Translations under genes and position numbers: made by a program
In this document: one piece after another, positions 1-5,853 of the stretch
How the letters are laid out: every line of letters begins with the position of its first letter
Numbering within the stretch: position 1 is the stretch's first letter
The notes under the pieces: generated by a model
What the model was told of the DNA's origin: nothing
Databases searched by the model: none
The model's input: only the letters and a program-made list of their open reading frames with translations
NCBI GenBank assembly: GCA_003524565.1
Contig: DQGU01000220.1
Coordinates: forward strand, 1 to 16,883
Direction: 5' to 3'
From: Rhodospirillaceae bacterium
GTDB taxonomy: Bacteria; Pseudomonadota; Alphaproteobacteria; Micavibrionales; UBA2020
Length of the DNA stretch: 16,883 nucleotides

Positions 1-207
1 GCCTTTTTTCTGGTTCAGGACGTCGGCTTTCACGCTCGCGCCTGCAACAGTGGGGGCGCCAATTTTCGCCTTGCCTTCGTTGCCAACCAGCAGGACTTCG
101 TCCAGCGTGACGGATGCGCCGACTTCAACGTCGAGCAACTCGACTTCGATAATATCGTCTTTCTGGACGCGGTATTGTTTACCACCGGTTTTGATGACTG
201 CGTACAT
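1..207 (-). CDS. rplU: 50S ribosomal protein L21, N-terminal part (3' end outside window)
   Basis: L21 is a 23S-rRNA-binding protein of the large ribosomal subunit. The minus strand from the ATG at 207 reads MYAVIKTGGKQYRV, the hallmark N-terminus of bacterial L21, followed by an acidic beta-strand stretch (DDIIEVELLDVEVGA) and the DEVLLVG motif typical of the family. Sixty-nine codons are present with no stop, about two thirds of the usual length of roughly 100 residues; the rest lies before position 1. The Shine-Dalgarno is weak (no clear GGAG in the 15 bases before the ATG), which is not rare for ribosomal protein genes with structured leaders. By family convention rpmA (L27) should follow downstream, outside the window. 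A strong promoter lies about 90 bases upstream, and the histidine kinase gene at 477 is divergent. Confidence 0.97.
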   Translation of the reverse strand, partial: MYAVIKTGGKQYRVQKDDIIEVELLDVEVGASVTLDEVLLVGNEGKAKIGAPTVAGASVKADVLNQKKG

Positions 208-276
208 AGCTATAACCGTTTCATTTCAAGTGTTTGTTGTAAATTCGTGCGGAGGGCAAAGGCACGCATACGCGCA

Positions 277-290
277 CGGATTCCCATCCG
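277..290 (-). promoter_or_regulatory. Small GNRA-capped hairpin at the 5' end of the rplU leader
   Basis: The minus-strand RNA would read CGGAU-GGGA-AUCCG, a perfect 5-bp stem closed by GGGA, which fits the GNRA tetraloop pattern. It begins only a few bases after the predicted start site near 293. Such a 5' hairpin could stabilise the mRNA or serve as an autogenous regulatory element for L21. Known L21 leader motifs are described mainly in Firmicutes, and I do not claim identity with them. Confidence 0.35.
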
Positions 291-299
291 AGATGTCGC

Positions 300-327
300 A
301 ATATACCCGTAAAACCTACTATGTCAA
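300..327 (-). promoter_or_regulatory. Sigma-70-type promoter for rplU
   Basis: On the minus strand a perfect -35 hexamer TTGACA (complement of 322-327) is followed after 16 bases by TATATT (complement of 300-305), a 5/6 match to TATAAT. Transcription would begin near 293, giving a leader of roughly 85 nt before the rplU ATG at 207. A promoter this close to consensus is expected for a ribosomal protein gene. The hexamers are seen directly; activity is inferred. Confidence 0.65.
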
Positions 328-476
328 GCAATTTGCAAGCGCATTTTTCAAGAATCTTGAGGGGCGGGTGCCCCAAATCTTGAAAGCCGTGACGGCCGCT
401 ACAGGCAAGAGCTTTTTAACCCGTTTCCACGATACTGTGAAGCGGCTATACTGCCGCAAGGGGAGTTTCATACGGG
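328..476 (+). other. Divergent spacer with inverted repeats before the histidine kinase
   Basis: This stretch precedes the kinase ATG at 477. TTCAAGA (347-353) can pair with TCTTGA at 355-360 or with TCTTGAA at 378-384; the second pairing would enclose a GGGGC/GCCCC stem (361-365 with 370-374). Next comes GCCGT-G-ACGGC (386-396). A further perfect stem, GCGGC (442-446) with GCCGC (453-457), abuts the ribosome binding site AAGGGGAG (458-465). I see no convincing -35/-10 pair for the kinase. No ORF here looks real. Confidence 0.4.
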
Positions 477-2474
477 ATGGGCAAAATCCTGAATAGTCTG
501 GTGATATCGGCGACGTCTGCCACACAGGCGGCGCTCGAAGATATTATGCAAAATAATATCGAGGGCTATACGCCGCGCTTCACCACGGTCGGTTTTGAAA
601 ACCTTGTGACGCCGCAGCCCGAGCCCGACCTTGTCTTCATTAATAATGTGCCGCCGCAGCCCATCGAAACGCTGGAATACATCACCGGCCTGTTTGCGGG
701 GCATACGCAGGTTTTGCTCGACGACGACCATGACGAGGACAACCGCCGCGCCTTTATGAAGGCAGGGGTGGACGAGGTGATGAGCATTGCCGAGCTGCAA
801 TCGCCCGTTGGCCGCCACTTGCTTGAAAAGCTTCTTGCGCTCAAAGACCTTGCCGATGCCGAAGCGCTTATCGAGCAGAGCGAAGAGCGTTTCCGCGGCA
901 TTATCGAACACGCGCACGATATGATTATCCTGCTCGATGCCGACGGCACGGTGCTTTACACCAGTCCGGCTTTCGGGCGGCAGATGGGCTATGACGCGTG
1001 GGAAGTCCTCGGCCAGACCATATTCGATTTCGTGCATGACAGCGACCGCTACATCATGCGCCAGAATTTCAACCGTCTGCTGGCCGAACCGAATGCCGCC
1101 GGCATGTCGCTGGAATTCCAGATGAAGAACAAAGCCGGCGTTTGGCGCAATCTGGAGGCTATCGGCTCCAACCTTTTGTCCAACGTGACGGTGCAGGCGG
1201 TGGTTTTCAACTTCCGCGACGTGACGGAGCAGAAACAGGCGGAAGGCGAGCTTGAAAAATACCGCCGCCATCTGGAAGAGCTTATTGAAAAACGCACCCG
1301 CGAAGCCGAAGCCGCCAACCAGCGTGCCGATACCGTTCTGGCCGCCAGCCCGGATACGCTGATTGCCATCGACAGCAAGGGCTGCATCAGTTTCATGAGC
1401 CAGCACTATTTCCTGCGCTATCCCAAATCGGCGCCGCGGCTGCATGGCCTGCATATTCTGGATGCGTTTGATTTGATGGCGGACGAAGTGCATCTGTCCA
1501 AGGATGACCAGCGTTATATCCAGATGCGGGAGTGGTGGAAAAACCCGCAGGGTACGCGCGAATTCCGCCTTGCCAGCGGCATGTGGGTGCGCCTGCAGGC
1601 GCGGCGCATGGCCAGCACGGGCGAAATCGTGGTGTCCACCACCGATATTTCCGAATACAAACGCCAGCAGGCCTTGCTGGCCGCGCAGTCGGCGGAGCTG
1701 GCAAGCGCGCTTGAAAAGGAAAAAGACGTCGTCGAACAGCAACGAACCTTCATCTCGATGGTTAGTCACGAATTCCGCACACCGCTGACGATTATCGACG
1801 GCAACGCGCAGATTATCCTCAGCCGCGGCGCGACGTTGCCGCGCGAAATGCTGGAGCGACGGGCGGTCACCATCCGCTCGGCGGTGGAGCGTTTGATACG
1901 GCTGATTGAAACGCTGCTGTCCGCGCACATGATTGAATCTGGCAAGCTGACCGTTGAGATTGAAGACTGCAATCTGGCGCAGGTTATCGAAGAAGCCTGC
2001 ACCGACCAGCAGGATATTTCCCCCTCGCACCAGATTAAATTGTCCATGCGCGATTTGCCGCCCGTGATGCGGCTGGACGGCAAAGTCATCCGCCAGATGA
2101 TGGCGAACCTTTTGTCGAACGCGGTCAAATATTCACCGCAAAGCCCCGTTGTCGAAGTCATGGCCTTCGCCGAGGCGGACAGCGTGGTGATAGAGGTCAC
2201 GGACTACGGCGTCGGTATTCCCGAAGACGAGCAGCCGCGGATTTTCGGCAAATATTTCCGCGCCTCGACATCGGGCGGAATTCCGGGCTCTGGTCTTGGT
2301 TTAAGTCTTGTGAAGCAATTCGTGGAGCTGCATAATGGCTCCATCTCCTTGCGCAGCAAGGTCGGTGTGGGCACAGCGCTCACCGTGACTTTGCCGCTTG
2401 CAGGTGTGGTCGAGGCACAAGGCTTGCGCCAGGATGCTGAAACCGCGCCGCAGGGGGAGCAGGGGATACAATAA
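477..2474 (+). CDS. Soluble PAS/PAS sensor histidine kinase with N-terminal pseudo-receiver
   Basis: 665 residues with no membrane segment, so a cytoplasmic sensor kinase. Residues 1-125 resemble a response-regulator receiver in pattern (DLVFINN at 51-57, AGVDEVMS near 96-103), but the phospho-acceptor position is Asn56 and the conserved Thr and Lys are replaced, so it should not be phosphorylated. PAS 1 spans about 138-252, and a charged coiled coil about 253-285. PAS 2 spans about 285-393, with a linker helix to 423. HisKA carries the phospho-acceptor His431 in SHEFRTPL. The ATPase domain has the N-box around 541-552 (ANLLSNAVKYS), the G1 box DYGVGI (576-581) and the G2 box GSGLGLS (604-610). 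All kinase residues are present, so it is probably active. The start is supported by AAGGGGAG at 458-465, with spacing slightly long. The receiver gene 145 bases downstream is the likely phosphorelay partner. The signal is unknown. Confidence 0.9.
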   Translation: MGKILNSLVISATSATQAALEDIMQNNIEGYTPRFTTVGFENLVTPQPEPDLVFINNVPPQPIETLEYITGLFAGHTQVLLDDDHDEDNRRAFMKAGVDEVMSIAELQSPVGRHLLEKLLALKDLADAEALIEQSEERFRGIIEHAHDMIILLDADGTVLYTSPAFGRQMGYDAWEVLGQTIFDFVHDSDRYIMRQNFNRLLAEPNAAGMSLEFQMKNKAGVWRNLEAIGSNLLSNVTVQAVVFNFRDVTEQKQAEGELEKYRRHLEELIEKRTREAEAANQRADTVLAASPDTLIAIDSKGCISFMSQHYFLRYPKSAPRLHGLHILDAFDLMADEVHLSKDDQRYIQMREWWKNPQGTREFRLASGMWVRLQARRMASTGEIVVSTTDISEYKRQQALLAAQSAELASALEKEKDVVEQQRTFISMVSHEFRTPLTIIDGNAQIILSRGATLPREMLERRAVTIRSAVERLIRLIETLLSAHMIESGKLTVEIEDCNLAQVIEEACTDQQDISPSHQIKLSMRDLPPVMRLDGKVIRQMMANLLSNAVKYSPQSPVVEVMAFAEADSVVIEVTDYGVGIPEDEQPRIFGKYFRASTSGGIPGSGLGLSLVKQFVELHNGSISLRSKVGVGTALTVTLPLAGVVEAQGLRQDAETAPQGEQGIQ

Positions 2475-2619
2475 TAAAAGTAATAAAAAGACTTGTCGGC
2501 GGGGGATGATTTTTGCGGGCGTTAATCTTGCTTTAACTGTTTTTATGGTAAAAACAAGGCGCCGCAAAACAGGGGGACGGAATATGTGGGCAATGCAAAA
2601 AGTGCAGAGGGAGTTTGCC

Positions 2620-3000
2620 ATGACCAAGATACTGCTTATCGAAGACGAGGCACCGGTGCGTGAAATGCTCCTCGACGAGCTGACCGTGCAGGGCTACGAA
2701 GTCATCGAGGCGGCCAACGGCGAAGAAGGTCTTCAAAAGTTTCTGGAGAACGAGCCGGACCTCGTTCTCTGTGACCGCGCTATGGCGGGCATGTCGGGTT
2801 ATGATGTGCTGTCGCGCATCCGCGGCGCGCACCCGCAATATGACGAGGTGCCTTTCGTTTTCCTGACCGCGCTGACCGACCCGCGCGACAAGGCGGCTGT
2901 CGAACACCTGCGCCCTGCGGCGTATATCGAGAAGCCGGTCGATTTCAACCGCCTGACCGAGCAGATTAAAACCCTGCTGACGTTGCGCAAGACGGGCTAG
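2620..3000 (+). CDS. Stand-alone receiver-domain response regulator (CheY/Spo0F type)
   Basis: 126 residues forming a single receiver domain with no output domain. The acidic pocket (Glu8, Asp9), phospho-acceptor Asp52 (LVLCDRAMAGMSG), Thr83 (FLTAL) and Lys105 (EKPVD) are all present, so it should accept phosphate, probably from the histidine kinase just upstream. Without an effector domain it would act by protein contact or as a phosphorelay intermediate. I chose the ATG at 2620 because MTKILLIEDE is the canonical start of a receiver fold and AGAGGGAG lies 6-7 bases upstream. An in-frame ATG at 2584, also preceded by a G-rich site, would add 12 residues and cannot be excluded. A strong terminator follows the stop codon. 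Confidence 0.9.
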   Translation: MTKILLIEDEAPVREMLLDELTVQGYEVIEAANGEEGLQKFLENEPDLVLCDRAMAGMSGYDVLSRIRGAHPQYDEVPFVFLTALTDPRDKAAVEHLRPAAYIEKPVDFNRLTEQIKTLLTLRKTG

Positions 3001-3010
3001 CGCTTCCCGT

Positions 3011-3067
3011 AAAAATCCGAGACAAACAAAAACCCCCGGACGCTGTGCCGGGGGTTTTCGGATTTTT
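3011..3067 (+). terminator. Rho-independent terminator after the receiver gene (nested stem)
   Basis: An 11-bp perfect stem, AAAACCCCCGG (3029-3039) with CCGGGGGTTTT (3048-3058), closes an 8-base loop and ends in a T run. A second perfect 10-bp arm pair (AAAAATCCGA 3011-3020 with TCGGATTTTT 3058-3067) can extend it. The A/T flanks on both sides mean it could also work for minus-strand transcripts arriving from bcp. Confidence 0.88.
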
Positions 3068-3281
3068 GGGTAACCAAGTGGGGTTTTGGGGTTTCAGGGG
3101 AGTTTAGCTGCCTGCTCGGTTACCCTGGCGAACCAGAGGTTCGGCCAATTCAAATCTGGAATTCTTTGTAGTGATTCAAAAATTACATAACTTGAATCGA
3201 TTCGGCAAGTGGAATCTTTACCCTTTTTTAATTTTTCACTTTAAAAGAAAAATCTGAGGTTTTTGTATTTATGGCACTGTT
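3068..3281. other. Structured non-coding spacer between convergent genes, with G-quadruplex-like tracts
   Basis: No credible gene is present. G-runs at 3068-3070, 3080-3083, 3088-3091 and 3097-3100, separated by 9, 4 and 5 bases, fit a loose G-quadruplex pattern on the plus strand. They are enclosed by a perfect 8-bp inverted repeat, GGGTAACC (3068-3075) and GGTTACCC (3118-3125). Further perfect hairpins follow: CGAACC-aga-GGTTCG (3129-3143), AATTC/GAATT (3147-3163), GATTCAA/TTGAATC (3173-3198) and ATTTTTC/GAAAAAT (3231-3253). These could terminate bcp or form a small RNA; none has a typical U-tract for the minus strand. Confidence 0.4.
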
Positions 3282-3746
<465 letters not shown>

Positions 3747-3803
3747 GTCTATCTTCTCCGCTTAAAGTTGATGCGGAAGATTATATAGGGGGAATGCTAC
3801 TTG

Positions 3804-3833
3804 CGGCAATATCAGGGGCGGCAATATCAGGGT
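3804..3833. repeat. 15-bp in-frame tandem duplication across a stop codon
   Basis: CGGCAATATCAGGGG at 3804-3818 is repeated at 3819-3833 with one change at the last base. On the minus strand both copies contain CCC TGA TAT TGC CGC in the same frame. The stop of the 4582-3827 gene (TGA at 3827-3829) is therefore followed by a second in-frame TGA 15 bases on. It looks like a simple replication-slippage duplication. Confidence 0.85.
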
Positions 3834-4582
3834 TGGCCGACAAAGCCGACAAGTTTTTCGTGACTGTCTATCAGCTGCTGGGCTTCTTTCGGGCTGGGCG
3901 GCTCTTGCACGCGCAAAAGATAAGGGATGCCAAAGGCGTCAAGTGCGCCGAGGGTTTGCGTCAGTGTCTCGCCGTCTTTTGCGGCCTCCGGCATTGAATA
4001 AACATAACTTCTGATGCCGTCTGGCCGTACGCCCGCGAGGGATTCAAGTTGCGCGGGGTCGTTTTCAAACCATGCGCGATGCAGCGTGATGCCGACCCAG
4101 TAATCCAGCTTCAGTCTTTGGCGCAGCGCGGTGGCGGCGGCCAGCAGGCGCGCGGTGTCCGGTTTGTCGGTTTGCCAGTCCAGCACGATTTCGACGATTT
4201 TATTGTTTTTGCGTTTCCAGCGGGTGATTTCCCGCTCGATAGCCATGCCGAAGCTGGTCATGCCGTCCGGCAGGTCGGTGAAGCTGACGACGATGTTCAC
4301 TTCGCGCTGCGGCAGGGTTATCGGCTCTATATCGTTATTCTGGAGCGTGTAGTCGCCGTTTTCGTGGCGTTCCATCACGCCGACTTTCATGAACAGCGGG
4401 CTGGTATCGCGCGGCAGGCGGGAGAAATCACCCGCGTCGTCCACGAAATGATAGCGCAGAGCGACTTTCGGTTCGATGTCCGGGTTTTCCAGCTTGTGCA
4501 TATCCCAAAGCGCGCCGGACACCACCAAAAGCAGGACGGCGATGAAAATGACGGCATAGGGTTTTTTATGGCGGCGGTGCAT
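3827..4582 (-). CDS. Membrane-anchored conserved protein, possibly DUF3142-related
   Basis: 251 residues. The basic N-terminus (HRRHKK) is followed by one hydrophobic segment at about 9-26, which suggests an inner-membrane anchor or uncleaved signal with the rest in the periplasm. The body has a beta/alpha pattern: a strand with EIVLDWQTDKPD (131-142), a helix LLAAATALRQRL, the strand WVGITLH (162-168), and IRSYVYS (190-196). The order 'LDxD/W..., helix, IT-like strand' resembles DUF3142 proteins, which look like distorted TIM-barrel glycosidase relatives, but I am not certain. The ATG at 4582 is 20 bases after the SIMPL gene, and its GGAG lies about 11 bases upstream, slightly long. The spacing suggests it is the third gene of the lipoprotein-SIMPL operon. 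The exact function is unknown. Confidence 0.72.
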   Translation of the reverse strand: MHRRHKKPYAVIFIAVLLLVVSGALWDMHKLENPDIEPKVALRYHFVDDAGDFSRLPRDTSPLFMKVGVMERHENGDYTLQNNDIEPITLPQREVNIVVSFTDLPDGMTSFGMAIEREITRWKRKNNKIVEIVLDWQTDKPDTARLLAAATALRQRLKLDYWVGITLHRAWFENDPAQLESLAGVRPDGIRSYVYSMPEAAKDGETLTQTLGALDAFGIPYLLRVQEPPSPKEAQQLIDSHEKLVGFVGQP

Positions 4583-4602
4583 GCGCGGGCGAACTCCGGT
4601 AA

Positions 4603-5349
4603 TTATTCTCCGAGTTCGAAGCGTATCAGGGCAGCAAGCCCGATGTCCAGCATGCCGGGGGCGACGGGCGTCGGTGCGGCGGCGGCGCTATCCATCGCCA
4701 TGGCGCGCATCATGGGCATGGGGGCGGGGCCGCCGTTCAGCGGTTGTTCGCTGATGGATACGATTTTACGCAATTTAAGGTTTGCAGCCTTGGCATAAAT
4801 TTCCGCGCGCTTTTTTGCGGTTGTGACGGCGGCGGCGCGTGCCTTGTCCAGATGCGCTTCGCGGTCTTGGACGTCGAACGTGGGGCCGTTAATCTGGTTC
4901 ACGCCTGCGCTGACAGTCGCATCCAGCGTTTTACCGAGTGCGGCCAAATCGCGCACGGTGATATTGACGCTGTTGACGGCCTGATAGCCTGTCAGTTTCG
5001 GCTGGCCGTCGCCATGGCTGTTGCTGCTGTAATCATACTGCGCATTCAGCTGGATGCCGGATGTCTGGAGGTCTTTGTCTGCAATCCCTGTCTTGCGCAG
5101 CGTGTCGAATACGGCGGTCATGCGGCGGGCGTTTTCCTGCATCGCTTCTGCGGCTGTTTTGGCCGTGGTCATGACGCCCGCATTGATATACGCGATATCC
5201 GGCGCGGCGGAGATTTTTTCCTGCACGGTGATTTCCAAAACCTGCGGCGGTTGCGGCAGCGGATGTTCCTGCGCCATGGCGGCGGCAGGTAACAGCAGTG
5301 CGCAGACAAATCCGCCCGCCATAAGTGTTTTGTGCATCATGGCGAACAT
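4603..5349 (-). CDS. Periplasmic SIMPL-domain (DUF541) protein
   Basis: 248 residues from the ATG at 5349. A Sec signal peptide covers about 1-26 (hydrophobic AGGFVCALLLPAA, cleavage after AMA). The mature part matches the SIMPL/DUF541 pattern. It opens with a strand ending in ITVQEK, then has PDIAYINAGVMTTAKTAAEA, a helix with AVFDTLRKTGI and KDLQTSGIQLNAQYDYS. It goes on with GYQAVNSVNITVRDL and the long helix DKARAAAVTTAKKRAEIYAKA, and closes with a beta segment. Family members form periplasmic or outer-membrane oligomers; roles are poorly defined, often linked to stress tolerance. I prefer the ATG at 5349 to an in-frame TTG at 5364, because GCGGAG sits 7 bases before the ATG and overlaps the TTG. 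It lies 27 bases after the lipoprotein gene and is probably co-transcribed with it. Confidence 0.92.
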   Translation of the reverse strand: MFAMMHKTLMAGGFVCALLLPAAAMAQEHPLPQPPQVLEITVQEKISAAPDIAYINAGVMTTAKTAAEAMQENARRMTAVFDTLRKTGIADKDLQTSGIQLNAQYDYSSNSHGDGQPKLTGYQAVNSVNITVRDLAALGKTLDATVSAGVNQINGPTFDVQDREAHLDKARAAAVTTAKKRAEIYAKAANLKLRKIVSISEQPLNGGPAPMPMMRAMAMDSAAAAPTPVAPGMLDIGLAALIRFELGE

Positions 5350-5376
5350 GAAAAAACTCCGCAAGGGTAAGGGTTA

Positions 5377-5703
5377 TTATTGATTGGCGCGGTCGATGAC
5401 GTAGCCGACGCCAGCGCCGACGACGGTACCGATAGCCGCACCGCAGCTGATGCAGCCGCCCGTTGCCGCGGTCACGCCAAGGCCAGCGGCAGCGCCGACA
5501 GCGGCGCCCGAAACCACGCGCTGCTGCGTATGCGTCATATTGCTGCACGCGCCCAGCGACAGCAAACAAACAGCGGCAAGCGTTACGCGCAGCGGCGCAG
5601 ATTTAAAAGTCACGCGCAGCGGCGCAGATTTAAAAGTCACGCGCAGCGGCGCAGATTTAAAAGTCACGCGCAGCGGCGCGGGTGAAAATGTCATTGCGGG
5701 CAT
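5377..5703 (-). CDS. Small glycine-zipper lipoprotein with repeat-expanded signal peptide
   Basis: 108 residues from the ATG at 5703, preceded on the minus strand by AGAAGGGG at good spacing. The N-terminus carries about three copies of a nine-residue unit (PLRVTFKSA, residues 10-41), then the hydrophobic core LAAVCLLSL and a lipobox LGAC with Cys53 as predicted lipidation site. The mature 56 residues are a glycine zipper (VVSGAAVGAAAGLG, AAIGTVVGAGVGYVIDRANQ), as in OmpA-associated or YMGG/2TM lipoproteins that insert in membranes. Two extra cysteines (84 and 87, GCISC) are unusual. Without the repeats the signal peptide would have an ordinary length of about 26. Export is probable because the added segment is basic, like a normal n-region. 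Likely first gene of an envelope operon with the SIMPL gene. Confidence 0.85.
   Translation of the reverse strand: MPAMTFSPAPLRVTFKSAPLRVTFKSAPLRVTFKSAPLRVTLAAVCLLSLGACSNMTHTQQRVVSGAAVGAAAGLGVTAATGGCISCGAAIGTVVGAGVGYVIDRANQ
5585..5679. repeat. 27-bp tandem repeat, 3 perfect units plus 14 bp, in a signal-peptide coding region
   Basis: Units at 5585-5611, 5612-5638 and 5639-5665 are identical (each begins ACGCGCAGCGGCGC and ends TTAAAAGTC). The fourth, partial unit matches for 14 bases (5666-5679) and then diverges. The 27-base period keeps the reading frame, so copy number can change without breaking the lipoprotein gene. Each unit adds nine residues to the n-region of its signal peptide. Confidence 0.97.
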
Positions 5704-5853
5704 GGTTTTTCCCCTTCTTTTGTTATCAGCCAAGTGCTCCCAATCCCGATAATGAATCAGGCGCGCGGCGCATGCAAGCCTTTTGCGAATCGCATATCGC
5801 ATAAAAAAGGGGTGTTTGGAAAAACGTGATTCTTTTCAGACTCTTCGGCAGGT

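Noticed and set aside
50..496. 148-codon plus-strand frame spanning rplU antisense and the spacer
   Set aside because: It crosses the rplU coding region in antisense, the rplU promoter and the kinase start; low-complexity Ser/Thr run, no motif.
468..2030. 520-codon open frame antisense to the PAS kinase
   Set aside because: It mirrors a GC-rich, NNC/NNG-biased gene on the other strand, has low-complexity His/Arg/Gln-rich composition and no domain; the plus-strand kinase is unambiguous.
2398..2619. N-terminal extension of the receiver protein
   Set aside because: It would overlap the end of the kinase gene and add a low-complexity basic segment; the receiver fold starts at the ATG at 2620, which has its own ribosome binding site.
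3100..3166. tRNA-like stretch containing TTCAAAT preceded by GGTTCGG
   Set aside because: The T-stem has only three central pairs, and there is no matching acceptor stem or anticodon arm; probably chance similarity.
5704..5802. Upstream extension of the lipoprotein reading frame by 33 residues
   Set aside because: The extra residues have no signal-peptide logic, and the ATG at 5703 has a good AGAAGGGG site.
5778..5810. ATCGCAT tandem repeat as terminator of the debranching gene
   Set aside because: Only a four-base stem can form, and it lies too far downstream of the stop codon; evidence is insufficient.
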